In this document: one piece after another, positions 21,480 through 32,887 of the stretch | How positions within the stretch are numbered: the stretch's first letter is position 1 | Layout of the letters: the number at the start of each line of letters is the position of its first letter | Assembly: GCF_918797505.1 (NCBI RefSeq) | Contig: NC_092795.1 | Location: 56,518,916-56,582,915 of the forward strand | Length of the DNA stretch: 64,000 bases | From: Bemisia tabaci | Taxonomy: Eukaryota; Arthropoda; Insecta; Hemiptera; Aleyrodidae | Reading direction: 5' to 3' | The notes under the pieces: model-generated | The model's input: the letters and a program-made list of their open reading frames with translations, nothing else | Databases searched by the model: none | What the model was told of the DNA's origin: nothing | Made by a program: the position numbers and the translations under genes

Positions 21480-22425
21480 TAGAGTCCCTTTATACTCAGA
21501 GTCAAGACAACACCCCTCATGGAGTCACAAACGGGAATAAAGATTACACAAATTGAACGTGTTTCGTACTCTTTGATCGGCTCATTCTTAAATTCCTTTC
21601 TCCGTTCCTTCTCTCATTCCGTTAGTTCCTTGTCGAACCCGAAATTCCTTGGTCCATTCCAGATTATAATCTTTGCAATGGGCCTGTTGCATGCAAGAGA
21701 TACAGCCGCGCGAATAGATTTTTCAGAGGTTAAATGACACGAAAATTACGATGGTCACATTAAAAAAGTCTGAAATACACTCCTTACTGCGCAATTTGCG
21801 TTAATAGGAACGCGCTTTTTCAAAATTCCCGCGTCTGGGGGCAGTTTTCTAATCACCGAAAACGAGCAAACGGCGAGCTCGGTGATTTCCGGAAGATGCC
21901 GAGTCGTTGTTGTTGTTGTTGTTGTTGTTACTTTTTCCTTCAGTTTGTTAACAAACCCAACGTGATCTCTTATAGCGGTCCATATACGCTTTATGCGGTA
22001 ACCAAATCGATCAACTTTTAAATATCCAACGCAATTCTTCTACAATTCATTACAGTATATCACGAGCTCCGATTTTTAGGTTATGTTGTCAGTTTTAGTT
22101 GACCGGAAATAGCCGCGAGTTGCCGTTAATTGTCTCCGTTAGAAAACTGCCCCCAGACGCGGGAAATTTGAAAAAGCGCGTTCCTAACAACGCAAATTGC
22201 GCAGTAAGGAGTGTATTTCAGACTTTTTTAATGTGGCCATCGTAATTTTCGTGTCATTCAACCTCTAAAAAGTCTATTCGCACGGCTGTATCTCTTGCAT
22301 GCAACAGGCCCATTGGTGAAAATGAAATCTTTATTCCCGTTTGTGACACTGTGAAGGCCTAAAATCTGGTTAACCAATCAGAAATGGATTCGCATTGTCT
22401 TGACTCTCAGTATAAAGGGACTCTA
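21480..22425. mobile_element. Q foldback element, 946 bp, duplication GTTACAGT
   Basis: A perfect 8 bp duplication GTTACAGT (21472-21479, 22426-22433) brackets inverted ends TAGAGTCCCTTTATACT and AGTATAAAGGGACTCTA, with about 30 of 31 terminal bases matching. The inner arms 21676-21852 and 22139-22316 are inverted and about 95% identical. The left arm carries about 128 extra bp (21548-21675) and the right about 40 bp. The loop holds a GTT microsatellite. TAGAG with 8 bp duplications fits a hAT-type non-autonomous element. A transcript would form a long hairpin. Confidence 0.9.
21904..21930 (+). repeat. (GTT)n microsatellite
   Basis: About nine GTT units lie inside the loop of the Q foldback. 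Confidence 0.9.
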
Positions 22426-22433
22426 GTTACAGT

Positions 22434-22717
22434 AAGGGAAATATCCGCAGTGACGTCACTTTGGCAATGCGGCAGCGGCGCAGGGTTGCGGCCAGGTCGG
22501 CTCGTTCTGGTGTAAGACATTTCGTGTCACTGCTGAGTGCGCGGCCCGAGTTCGATGCCCGGAGCCCTTTCCTCCTCCTCCTCCCCCCCCCCCCAGGGGG
22601 GAGGGAACTGAGGGCGGGGGGACGGATTCCAGCGCCGTCGTCGATGCCCCCGAACCAGAAAGAGAAAGTCCCCGGTGCACCCGGCCGGGCGGCGCTCCGC
22701 CATCGCACCGCACCGCA
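22434..22717. other. CpG-rich segment, no gene called
   Basis: Very GC-rich at 22540-22710, with a C-run and G-run palindrome at 22586-22603. Frames are open on both strands because of composition. It is possibly a promoter island, without other support. Confidence 0.3.
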
Positions 22718-22970
22718 CTGCCGTACTAAGGAAAAACACCGTATGAACATTCGAGAATTGCCAAATTTCCTTCGATAAAATGTTTATTTATGAGAAAAAT
22801 TATGAATATTTTTCCTTGAAATTTTCAGGAACTTTAGATAAAAATACAAAGAATATTCCCTGAAAAATTGGAAGAAAAATATTCATAAGTTTACCAGGGA
22901 ATTCGTGTTTTATCGAAGAAAATTTGGCAACGCCTGATGGTTCATACGGCGTTTTTCCTTAGCATGGCAC
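22718..22970. mobile_element. Family D element, full length
   Basis: CTGCCGTACTAAGGAAAAAC at the left is inverted as GTTTTTCCTTAGCATGGCAC at the right. The inner arms are GAATTGCCAAATTTCCTTCG and AGAAAATTTGGCAACGCC. Confidence 0.85.
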
Positions 22971-23209
22971 CGGTCCGGTTCGGCTACCGGATTCTCGGCC
23001 TCGCGCTTGCGAATCGCGCGAGTCGGGACTCGGGAGCGGGATTCGACGCGCGGTTTCCCGGCGAAATAATGGTCGGCGGTGGCGCGGCTTCCGGGTGGAC
23101 GCGTCGTCACGTCAACGTCAACGTCAACAATGGAGGATGTCGTGAGCCACTATCGCGGGCCGGCGACGAGATGTTTCAAAGCCTTCACTACTGGCTTCAA
23201 TCAGGGTGC

Positions 23210-23436
23210 ACTGAAAAAAAAACCACATTGGATCTAGAGTCCAAACTCTTAAAAACATCGACAAGAAAAAGGACTCTTGATTCGATCAGATTTAAGCTTA
23301 AATCAAGAACCGAGCCTCTTAATTTGAGCGGATTTCCTCTTGATTTAAGCTTAAATTTGATCGAATCAAGAGTCCTTTTTCTTGTCAATGTTTTCAAGAG
23401 TCTGGACTCAACATCCAATGTGTTTCTTTTTCCAGT
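23210..23436. mobile_element. Family F element nested in B
   Basis: It runs from ACTGAAAAAAAAACCACATT to TTTTCCAGT, with inverted CTAGAGTCCAAACTC and GAGTCTGGACTCAACATCC arms. The flanks GTGC and GTGT differ by one base, consistent with a decayed 4 bp duplication. Confidence 0.75.
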
Positions 23437-23485
23437 GTGTTGCTCACAGAACTTAGGCGACGAAATTCCTTGAAATTTCCCCGAC

Positions 23486-23719
23486 GCACGGTGGATCGAG
23501 ACAATGGGAGAAGTCGGACGAAATTTGGAAACTTTAAATACTCATGACTCCGTTCATACGAAGCTTTGAGGTTTTAAAAGTGGCTCCATAGGTTTTCTCG
23601 TGAAATTTTCTTTTAAAAGTAGACCTTTTATTTAAAATGTGATGAAGTGAACATCAAAATTTGCAGTTTTCGTGAAAATATTCATGTCCAACCTCTCTAA
23701 TTGACTTGATCCACTGTGC
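23486..23719. mobile_element. Family J element nested in B
   Basis: GCACGGTGGATCGAGACAAT at the left and TTGATCCACTGTGC at the right are inverted. GAC lies on both sides, so the duplication is at most 3-4 bp. The interior (ACTCCGTTCATACGAAGC, TTTTCTCGTGAAATTTTC) matches the 63341 copy. Confidence 0.75.
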
Positions 23720-23875
23720 GACGATTGAAGATATGCCAGATGGTTAATAAAGACATTATTAGGCATAGTTTTCAAACAAAATGCGTTGTTCGGCGCGTCT
23801 AACCAACTCCAGGGAGCATATGAAGATGACCCAACAATTTTCCTTGTCATTTTTCCTGATATTTCCAGGTTCCAG

Positions 23876-24431
23876 GACGTCTTTCACTACGGACGGCAAG
23901 CTTAACACATGATTTTAATGAACATGAACATAATGCTTGTAAGGAACATCATAAAGAAAAAAAATCTCGTTTAGCCGGCGCCGAATCCCTTAGTATTCGG
24001 CGCGTAGTTCTTTTGTAATGAGTAAAAGATACATTTTTTTCGAGTTTATTCCTGGTCTTCGTATGCGTTTAACATTTTAGAGTGTTTCGTAAACAATCGA
24101 TTGGACGATGGCGGCGTGCTAGTGAAATTTCGCGGTTTATTTCTTCTCCCTTCTTCGTCTTTACATTAGTCGCTTGCCTGTCTCTGGAGTGAGATTGAGA
24201 GTGTAAGACAAATTCCTGGTGCAGATTAACAACTTTCATCTTTTAAGTATTCATTCCTTCGCAGCTTAGTTCCTTTCATTCGTTTTTGCCGCTTCTCATC
24301 GTCACCTTCAGAGTTGCATTTGGTCTCTTTAGGAGCACTAAAAATATCACCTGCTCAGTCGACAGAATACCGACCAAACGACAACCGTTTAAGGTCGCGT
24401 GTTAAGCTTGCCGTTCGTAGTGAAAGGAGTC
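23876..24431. mobile_element. Element R with about 36 bp terminal inverted repeats
   Basis: GACGTCTTTCACTACGGACG continuing to GGCAAGCTTAACAC is mirrored at 24395-24431 (GTGTTAAGCTTGCCGTTCGT and AGTGAAAGGAGTC). About 32 of 36 bases match. The 480 bp interior has no long open frame and no other copy lies in the window. Confidence 0.6.
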
Positions 24432-24626
24432 AACAGTATGTTCTTCCAATGGATGTGATCACAGAAGAAAATATTGTAGAGACCCAGCATTCCAGCATTG
24501 AAGTGCCAAGAAGGAATTCGAAAACATCGAAGTATTTACAAGTACCAAAGAAAAATACTTGGGCTTTATTTTCTTGCTCTCTTTCGTGGGTTTAACCCGA
24601 AAAATCGCATCTTGGGGGGAATAAAC
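24432..24626 (+). other. Unassigned, possible exon-like frame
   Basis: A plus frame from 24451 encodes about 48 residues with balanced composition (starting MDVITEENIVETQ) before a stop at 24595. It has no homology I recognise and no clear splice context, so it is noted only as a weak exon candidate. Confidence 0.12.
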
Positions 24627-24990
24627 CATACAAATGGACGTATTTCTGCCAAACAGAACTATGTGCGAGTGAAAAAGATGGAGTGCGCCCTGGAAAACTG
24701 CATAAGAAGCGGTGTTAAAGTGGGCATGACTCCCTTTGGAGAAATGGAAAAGGGGGATTTTACATTCTATCAAACGGAACTAGATGCCACTTGAATGCGG
24801 CACTCGTGAGCCATGGGCATGTGACAAGGGCTTTTTGGACATGGCTCAAGAGTTAATGGCTCCCACAAGCAAGCTGACGTCACTGGCGCTTCATAATTCC
24901 CATTCATTGTTACGGCCCTCGACAAACGAGCACACCCCTTCTTTCCCACCTACCTCTGCTTCCGTTTGGCAGAAATACGTCCTAATGTCA
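24627..24990. mobile_element. Family A relative, long variant
   Basis: CAAATGGACGTATTTCTGCC opens and GGCAGAAATACGTCCTAAT closes a unit of about 360 bp, nearly three times normal A. The centre has a second A phrase (TATCAAACGGAACTAG at 24767) and sequence not found in other A copies. It could be two A copies with a rearranged middle. Confidence 0.5.
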
Positions 24991-25062
24991 TGCCGAAATA
25001 AAGAAACTGAAAGCACAGGACTACTCTTCAGTTCTTCACCTGAACCTGGTTCACCGACCAAC

Positions 25063-25289
25063 ACTGGAAAAAAAACACATTGGATCTAGAGTCCAGACTC
25101 TTGAAAACATTGACAAGAAAAAATACTCTTGATTCAATCGGATTTTTGCTTGAATCAAAACGAAATCCGCTTAAATTAAGAGGCTTGGTTCTTAATTCAA
25201 GCTAGATTCTGATTGAATCAAGAGTACTTTTTCTTTTCGATGTTTTTAAGAGTCTGGACTCTAGATCCAATGTGTTTTTACTTTCCAGT
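25063..25289. mobile_element. Family F palindromic element
   Basis: ACTGGAAAAAAAACACATTG at the left, TGTGTTTTTACTTTCCAGT at the right, and the usual GAGTCCAGACTC and GAGTCTGGACTC arms. No target duplication is clear. Confidence 0.8.
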
Positions 25290-26115
25290 GAATGACAGCG
25301 GTCCGATTTCAACTTCCATTCATAACGGCTTCAGTTTGAAAATAGGTACTTGCACCGCATTAGTGCGCGGGAGCTCCAAAATATTTTGTCCTGGGCTGTA
25401 CACCGAGTTGTTGTCGGTGCAATCAAGTCGAGCTTAGCGTGAGACTCGTAAATGAGCGACCACTCCATGCGGTAGCCACCAATCCGACCCGCCAAATCTA
25501 CCGGGAAACGCTTCCTCTTTCCTCCGCCGATTAAAATTAGAATTTCCCGTGAAATCTAGCCGCACGGCCCTTGTAGCCAGGATCGAGGTGGATAGGAGGA
25601 TTAGATTAAAGCGATCCGATCGGAGCCGAAGAAACGCGGCCCCGTTGTGACGTCATCTCCTCCTCTTGTTCAATCTCGGATGTTTACCCAAGCATTCCCC
25701 GGCTAAGAACGCACTCGTTGCACGATGCACACACCCAACCAAGATGATGTTTCCCGCGCCGAAGTGAATGAGATATTGGGTGATCTCCAAGTGAGGGAGA
25801 CGTAAAAATCATGCATTTTTTAGCACTGAAAAAAACAGGCATAACTCAGGATTTTGGTCATGGCTGTAGGTTCCAAATTTGGAATATAAGCCAGTAAACC
25901 AACAGGAGGAGAAGAAGAAGAAGGATTTTGGTCAATTGGTGTGGACTGATTTCATTTTAACGTTTTAACTTATCAGTGTTTATAATTTAATGAGCCACAT
26001 GCGGGGTCACCACGAGTCAGTTAAAAAGTTCGACTTTCTTAATTCCTTTCTTAATCCTTTCGCTTGGTCATACCGAATAGTTTGATCAATACGGAACACC
26101 ACGTCCACGTCCATA
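25290..26115. other. Unassigned sequence
   Basis: GGATTTTGGTCA(T/A) phrases repeat near 25850 and 25922 beside an AGAAGAAGAAG run. No gene was recognised. Confidence 0.3.
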
Positions 26116-26361
26116 TAGGCGGATTTAGACACTTCGAAAAGGGGGGGGGAGGGGAGGGGATACCCCCAGAACCTTTTCGAAATTTTAAAGCATCTTACAA
26201 GCAGTTCGAGTCAATTCCGTCACGTAAAATTACCAAATATGAACGTTCTCCCTTCTTTTTTCCTCCGTTCTTTTCTTCTTCCTACTCCCCCTTTTACTTC
26301 CTCCTTTGTTCCGGGCAAACGGAGGGGCTTACGCCCCCTACGCCCTTTCTAGATCCGCCTA
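26116..26361. mobile_element. Family S element with GGCGGAT ends
   Basis: TAGGCGGATTTAGACA at the left and CTAGATCCGCCTA at the right are inverted. The interior is TACCCCCAGAACC, GAGTCAATTCCGTCACG and a long pyrimidine tract. A degenerate relative lies at 35795-36005. Confidence 0.6.
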
Positions 26362-26543
26362 CGCAAGTCCACCATGCCCCACGGTCGGCTCATAAGATCG
26401 AACTTCTTTTGTAGTGTGAAACGACATTATCGTAGGCTTCTAAAACTTGTCACTGTGACCTCATTTGCGCCCGAAACTGCTCCATCCCAACTTACGGTTT
26501 CTTACGTAGTTTCCCTCGGAATGAAGGTTGCCCGAGGCTCGGT

Positions 26544-26796
26544 CTGCCGTGCTAAAGAAGAACGCCGTATGAACTTTCGAGAGTTGCCAAATTTCCTTCG
26601 ATAAAATGTTCATTTTTGAGGAAAGTTATGAATGTTTTTCCTTGAAATTTTCAGCAACTTTAGATCAAAATACGAACAAAATTCTCTGAAAAATTGGAAG
26701 AAAAATATTCATAAGTTTACCAGGAAATTCGTGTTTTATTGGAGACAATTTGGCAACGCCGGATGGCTCATACGGCGTTTTTGCTTAGCACGGCAG
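26544..26796. mobile_element. Family D element, full length
   Basis: CTGCCGTGCTAAAGAAGAAC and GTTTTTGCTTAGCACGGCAG are inverted. The interior is close to the 22718 copy (ATTCATAAGTTTACCAGG). Confidence 0.85.
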
Positions 26797-27184
26797 CAGT
26801 GGTCATCACGCAGCGGTTTGGGCGTCCGACCGGGGAACCGGTCATTTTCTAATCCCAAAGTGGGTGTCAATAGACCCGTGTTTGTGCGTGTAAAGCGCTC
26901 TCGTGTAGTTTTTTCTGATCCTTGTTTTCGGGTGGGGGACCGGGGGGCGGGGGGCGTAGCGCTGGAAGCCGGAGTTCCCGATTAAGTGAGGTTCCCCGCT
27001 TCACGGAACCCACCCGTTTATTAGCCGCGTTCTCTTCGCTGCGAGGATCTCGGACACCGTTGCCCGTTGCGTTGACCAGGACCGCGGGAACTGATTGTGA
27101 GGAGTCATGGCGTAGCTTGTAGCTAGGCTAGCCACGATCCTCGGATGGTCGGGAAGTTCGATTTGAATCGCAGGTACGGCTGTA
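26797..27184. other. Unassigned GC-rich sequence
   Basis: Lies between two D elements. A frame of 117 codons (26632-26985) starts inside the D copy and is not convincing. Confidence 0.3.
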
Positions 27185-27425
27185 CTGCCGCGCTGAGGAA
27201 AAACGCCGTATGAACATTTAAGAGTTGCCAAATGTCTCCGGATAAAACTAGTATTTATGACGAAAGTTATGCTTAATTTTTAAGATATAATAGATGAAAT
27301 TGAGGACAAAATTGCCTGAAAATTTTAAAAAAATTATGAAAATTTTCTCTAGTAAATTCGGTTTTAATTAGAGGAAATATGGCAACGTCGAAAGGCTATT
27401 ACGGCGTTCTTCCTAAGCACGGCAG
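27185..27425. mobile_element. Family D element, full length
   Basis: CTGCCGCGCTGAGGAAAAAC and GTTCTTCCTAAGCACGGCAG are inverted. It is slightly shorter and more diverged than the 26544 copy. Confidence 0.8.
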
Positions 27426-27599
27426 CATATAGCTGCTCCTCAATGGGAGTTGTGCTCAATGGTCGTGGTGGCGTGGTTTTGAAATGTAAACATAATGCAA
27501 ATCTCACCGACAGGATAAATTGGCCAATTTTTTTTCGTTTAGGATAGTTTTATTTTCTCACCTGCAACAAAATTAAAATCAAATGTTAAAGAATGATGC

Positions 27600-27826
27600 G
27601 CTGACACATTTTGGTGAAATTTCCTGATTATTGAAGATAAGAGAGATGGTTAAGAATACATAATTGAAAATAGTTATCAGGCAAAATTTGTTTTACGATG
27701 CCTCAAACCTATTCTAGAAAGCAAATAAAGGTGTTTCAAAAAATTTCCGTGACATTTCCCGGTTTTCCTTGACTTTATAAAATTCCTTGACATCTCCCGG
27801 TATTCCCTGACCGCGGCAACCCTGGA
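27600..27826. mobile_element. Family B element, left-truncated
   Basis: It begins inside B (GACACATTTTGGTGAAATTT) and runs to the normal right end (TGACCGCGGCAACCCTG). The left terminus is missing. Confidence 0.7.
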
Positions 27827-28270
27827 TCTATACTCGCAATTTTAATTTTTGCACGAGAAAAATCCCTTTCAGATCCCTCCCAGACAACCCCTGGCGCCGG
27901 ATCGACCCTAACCGCCAGGGCGAACTCCCTCGATTAACCAACCACAAAATCCGGATGAAAAATACCCCCGCGGAGCTTAAAACGCTCATTATCAAAATGA
28001 CACGAAGCGTGGTGATGGCCGGTCGGCGGGCGGGCCGGGGGCGGCGCTAAACCCCGCGTAAAATCGCCACCTCTAAGGACCGAACACGAATCATTTGCGA
28101 AGCATGACAGATCGGGAATGAAGAGTACGACAATTAATTAGTTCTACACGTCGGGAGCGCGGTAAACAAAGGGACACCTGATATTGTAAACGCACTCGCG
28201 AGGGACTCCATCCTTGTCCCCTCGATGAATGGGCGCCATGTTGCCGCGTCGCACCCAAAAATATCCTCTC
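27827..28270. other. Unassigned sequence
   Basis: Contains a GC-rich patch at 28015-28050. No repeat or exon was recognised. Confidence 0.3.
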
Positions 28271-28523
28271 CTGCCGTGCTAAAGAAAAACGCCGTATGAA
28301 CCTTCAGGCGTTGCCAAACTTCCTTTGAAAACACACGAATTTTCACGTAAAATTGTGAATATTTTTCCTCCAATTTTTCAGATAATTTTGTTTGCAATTT
28401 CACCTAAATATTCTGAAAATTTAAAAGAAACATATTCATAATTTTCCTAAAAAATAAACATTTTATCGAGAATAATTTGGCAACTCTCAAATGTTCATAC
28501 GGCGTTTTTCCTTAGTACGTCAG
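28271..28523. mobile_element. Family D element, full length
   Basis: CTGCCGTGCTAAAGAAAAAC and GTTTTTCCTTAGTACGTCAG are inverted, with arms CAGGCGTTGCCAAACTTCC and AATTTGGCAACTCTC. Confidence 0.85.
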
Positions 28524-28847
28524 CCACACGAGAGAGACCGTATTTTAACTACCGGTTCGGCGACTCGAGGGCAGATATCCATTATCCACCCGGACCTTGT
28601 TGCGAGGGACAAGGGTGGCGGTTGACATATTGGAATTAATTTCATACTTTTCCCGCCAGGGCGATGACGGGGCGTCGCGGAGGATTGCAACCGGGGGAGG
28701 GAGCGGTCGCCGGAGCGACGTTGGAATTGGAATCGGATAGTGCAGTGTTATTGCAGCCTTGGATGCGAGCGATAGCGACGATACCGCAAATGCATCGGCT
28801 ATGAAAATTCATCCGCGGTTGTCGAGTTAAACGCCAAAAACACTGAG

Positions 28848-29158
28848 AAAAAGTTACGGGCTACGTAGACATACCGTCCGTTTCGGGCTCAGAAGCCAAA
28901 AGGTGTCTCTTTTTTGAATTTTTGCAATTGTTTCTATACCGATTTTTATTTCATTGAAAAAGGGGCTACTTAGGGGCTATGTAGACGTTCTTTCCGCATT
29001 CCGGGCTCAGAAGCCAAAAGTTCCGGGTACTGGAGGCATAGTTTCGACTGCTCCGGGTGCTACAACCGAAACTTTCGGCCTCTAAACCCGGAACGCGGAA
29101 ACGTCTACATAGCTCCTCAGTACCGGCTTCCGCGGCCGGGGTATTTTTTTCAGTGAAA
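28848..29158. mobile_element. Family H, partial copy followed by a complete copy
   Basis: A left half (CACTGAGAAAAAGTTACGG to GGGCTCAGAAGCCAAAAGG, about 28848-28902) is followed after about 50 bp by a second H unit (28954-29158). That unit has CCGGGCTCAGAAGCCAAAAG and CTTTCGGCCTCTAAACCCGG inverted and ends GTATTTTTTTCAGTG. It is either a partial duplication or one H landing in another. Confidence 0.65.
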
Positions 29159-29399
29159 TAAAAATCTGTGTGGAAGTGGCTACAAAATTTTGAAAAAGGG
29201 ACACCTTTGAAAAATGTAAGTTTTCCAGAATAAAAGAATATGCATACTAAACTCTGGCCGACCATAAATTGTTCAGCGTTCGTCGATTGACATCTGAAGG
29301 TGTGAGTGGACGTTTCAGCCATCCTCCTAGCGCCGCTTTTGAGATAAAAATTCAAAAAGTCGCGCTTAACGTTGGACGCGGAAATTCCCGGGACGGATT

Positions 29400-29605
29400 A
29401 AATCAAAAAATTTAATTTTGGATTTTCCTGATTTTTCCTGCCATTTCAAAAAAATCCTGACTTTTTGCGCGAGTAAATTGACACAAGTTTGATTCAATAA
29501 TAAACTTGAGTAATTGAATCAAATAATGGGAACTCAGAATTTCTTGATGAATGATGAATTTCCTGATATTTTCCGGTTTTTACTGATGGTGGACATCCTG
29601 AATAA
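29400..29605. mobile_element. B/B2-like element, degenerate
   Basis: GATTTTCCTGATTTTTCCTG, AATCCTGACTTTTTGCG and TGGTGGACATCCTG are B/B2 phrases. The left end is not defined. Confidence 0.4.
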
Positions 29606-30326
29606 TATAAAAAAGAATACCACATCCGATCTTATCGAATTTGAAGGACGATATGCACCTTTTTATTGGGCCAGGTGACATCAACCCGTAATGCTGGAAA
29701 TGACCCGGCGAGACTGTTCCTATCCATCAACGGTAAGATGGGAGGATGAACGCAACAACACAAAAGATGTGGCGTTCTCCCGGGGTGGATGTAAATGTAA
29801 ATCTGATTTTGACTTGGACGCTTTCAAATCCCTTGCAGTGGTTGCAGTTGACGGGAGAAAAAGAGCTCATTGATGGCGACTTTGTAAGGACAAAAACACG
29901 ATGGGCGAGGGGGAAGAATAAAATAAGGCTGCTTTCTAACTTTCGACTTCGATAAATACCAGCGGATACGACAGTGTAAACTCCGGAGATTTGAGCCTGT
30001 TCCTGACGACCTGTATTGATTTTGCGGCGACAACAGCCGATGTTTAAAACAAGTCATCTAAAATTTAATAAGCTATTGACTGCGAGAGACAGGATACAAG
30101 CAGCCTAGAGGATGAGAAAAAAGGAAAGAGAAAACAAAGATTTTTCTTGGAAAAGCTGCTTGCTAGAGGTAAGCGTTACAGTTTAACAGCCAATATTTCC
30201 TGGCTTTTCATCAAATCTCGGACATACAAAAGATGCGACGTCGATGACAGCGCCTGGATACAACTATTCATGCTCTGCGGTTGTCCTCGTTGCCTATGCA
30301 GTAAGATGAAGGGGCACTGGCAACAG
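29606..30326. other. Unassigned sequence
   Basis: No repeat family, RNA gene or recognisable exon was found. Confidence 0.3.
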
Positions 30327-30430
30327 ACCACTAGACAAGGTATGAACTTGAGCATTTAGATACATGTTATTTAACCAAAATTTCACGTAGAACACAATTC
30401 GCGCAACGAAAATGACTGAAATCGAATCGA
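30327..30430. mobile_element. Family T, one arm only
   Basis: GACCACTAGACAAGGTATGA then CCAAAATTTCACGTAGAACAC matches the left arm of the complete T element at 45838-45925. No partner arm lies nearby. Confidence 0.55.
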
Positions 30431-31991
30431 CTCTCAAAGAAGATATTAAGTTTTTATTTAGAATATGCAAGCGTTTGAAATTTGATGAATTCCATGTTTG
30501 AATGGGCGCTACTGAGTGAGCTGGAAACAAGGATACCCTTGCTTCATAAATCGAACAATTATTGGAGGAGATATATGACAAAATGATCTAATCTGCTAAA
30601 ATACACGCGTTTAAATGGGAAATGCCGCCAGATGACGTCACTGGGCGACACATTTTCTCACTTTTACGTCTACTCTTATATTATTTCCCATATCAGAAAA
30701 AATTATATAAAACTGCAAAATCAGCTCTTTAGGCACTTTCAGATGAATCAATAAAAAATTTGCATGCAAATTCTCCAATTTTCCCGGGCCGGATGTTGTG
30801 CGGCCAGTTGTCCAGAGGAACAGACACCGTTTTCGGTACGAATTCCTCAGATTTATACGAGAATTCGAGGTTCTCCTCATCCTCCGCCCTACGCGACGAA
30901 AATTCGGTCATTTCTGCTACGATCCGTCATCTCTGGTTCTGCGGCGGCAGCGGTAGCCCCATCAACAATACTCGCGATCAAGAATGACCCGGTTTGCAGA
31001 TCATCGTGCGGTCGGCCATCACACGAACGCCGGGTCCCGGAGAGAACGAGGGAAGTGAAGGGGGGGGGGGGGATTAAAATACTCCAAATCGAGAGCGCGG
31101 CTTACCAGCTTTCCACGCTTTTCCTTTCCCGAGCGGATCGTCGGTTCTCTCTCTGCGACTCGGGATTTTCATGAATGACGGGGTGACACATGACGTGGCG
31201 CCGGGGAAAGATGAATGGGCGAGGGCCGTTTCCGGTCGGGTGATACCGTGGGTGCGTGAGATGTAAGCGCGGATATGCGCTCACGCTGAAATACTACGCT
31301 CGAGAGGGTGATGCAACACACGAGACCTTGACCTCGAGACTCACTTTGAAACTGTAGCCGCGCAAAGCGCACACTGTGTACGGGATTTATCGAAAAATCG
31401 ATTCGATGTTCTTCAGGATCCGAATCGATTCGATTTTCTTCAGGAATCTGATATCGTCGATTTAAATTTTGACAAAAGACCGATTTTCCGAAAAATTGAT
31501 TTAAAAATATCGGAAATTACGAAGGCTCAAAATTCGTGCTCTTAAACAAAACTTCAAATAAAAATTCTCAGAGAGATGTCTCCCAGTGGTTTTTTTTTCA
31601 CCTACACCAAAGGGAAAAAAAACCATAAAAGAACCCTTTGCAAACAGATGTTATTCGCCTAATGTAAAGGCTTACACCATTAATAAACCTAACATGCTTC
31701 ATAAAACAGCATGTATTGTATTGTATCTGATCATGGTTTTGAGGGGACTTTAAATGCCGTTCACGAAATATTTGTAAGAAATAAAAGAACAGGCAAGATG
31801 GATTCTCTATCACTTCTAGCCTTGTCATGAATCCATCGGTATAAGACCCATTTTTCGGTGGATGTTCTCCGCATTCATGCAGTCACCGCTAGTTACTGGC
31901 TGTTGCCCATGATACGTCTGGCATAATTGAGAGAGAATAAGGTAAGTTCTAACGACTAAATTTCCTGGAGATTATGTTTATCCATACGAGT
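30431..31991. other. Unassigned sequence
   Basis: GC-rich at 30940-31260 with a G-run at 31061-31072. ATCGATTCGAT phrases repeat at 31398-31440. No recognisable exon was found. Confidence 0.3.
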
Positions 31992-32242
31992 CTGCCATGC
32001 TAAGAAAGAACGCCGTAAGAACATTCGAGAGTTGCCAAATTTTCCCGGATAAAACATGAATTTTTTACAGAAGTTTGGTATATTTTTCCTTGAAATTTAC
32101 ACATACTTTAGCATACATTACAGGCTAAATTTCCTGAAAAATTTGAATGCAAATATTTATAATTGTCCCGGTAAATTCGTTCTTCGTTAAAGGATACGGC
32201 AACGTCTGAGGGATCATACGGCGTTCTTCCTTAGCAAAGCAA
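31992..32242. mobile_element. Family D element, full length
   Basis: CTGCCATGCTAAGAAAGAAC and GTTCTTCCTTAGCAAAGCA are inverted. The right end is decayed. GAGT-like bases lie on both sides. Confidence 0.75.
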
Positions 32243-32761
32243 GAGTTCCATCCTTCTTCATCCGTGAAGTTGCACAACGGTCCCCAGATTATTCGCTTAT
32301 TTTATTCCTCAGCGACTAAGCAACCCTTTCTTTCTCTCAGCGTGGGTTTCATTCTTCGGATTCGAATAGAAGGGCTGGTGACGGATGGAAAGCTGACACT
32401 GTTTCTTAATAAAACGATCTTCTCGCGTCTTCCTTCGCCAAGCCTCGAATTCAGCGAATCCGTCGCGACAGTGTCAACAAAATTCTGTGATGGAACCTCC
32501 AGGGATTTTCTCGCGATGCAGCTGCGCTCCGCTCCTCAGCCATGTTGCATTGTCGAATGGACTGTTCTCCATGACAATGCATCCGTTCAGAAATCTTGCA
32601 GAAAAATCAGTTGCGGGTTTGAAAGACGCAACCGAAAAAATATTCCCTAAAACGTTTGTTTAAACTTGGTTTTAGCCTTTGAATAGAAAGTTCTATCGTA
32701 GGGTGACCACGGAAATTTAGAATTGGAATCCCTCGACTTCGAGGTGATATGGAATGATGAA
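32243..32761. other. Unassigned sequence
   Basis: A plus frame of 128 codons (32264-32650) has balanced composition but no recognisable domain and starts next to the D end. Confidence 0.2.
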
Positions 32762-32887
32762 TCGTCGCGCCTTCTTAGCATGAGGGCGCAACTACGTTCT
32801 GCAATGAACCATGTCTCCCTAACAAGTCGATGCTTTTCGGGGCTCATCTCAATGTGTAGTTACGCCCTTTTGTCAACCGGGCGACGA
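32762..32887. mobile_element. Family P palindromic element
   Basis: TCGTCGCGCCTTCTTAGCAT at the left is roughly mirrored by CAACCGGGCGACGA at the right, with GGGCGCAACTAC and GTAGTTACGCCC inside. A fragment with TACGCCCTTTCGTCAGGGG occurs at 62780. Confidence 0.5.

Larger units (their letters stand above)
23202..23872. mobile_element. Family B element broken by F and J insertions
   Basis: B sequence appears in three pieces: CAGGGT at 23202, TTGCTCACAGAACTT to CCTTGAAATTTCCC (23440-23484), and GATTGAAGATATGCCAGATG onward (23722-23872). Between them lie an F element and a J element. The normal right B terminus is missing; the copy stops where element R begins. Confidence 0.7.

Noticed and set aside
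22937..23473. Plus-strand frame of 178 codons
   Set aside because: Begins in the right end of a D element and passes through F and B elements.
26374..26604. Recurring peptide RELPNFLR or RALPNFLR at the end of several frames
   Set aside because: It is the translation of the D terminal repeat (GAGAGTTGCCAAATTTCC), so it marks copies of D and not a protein family.
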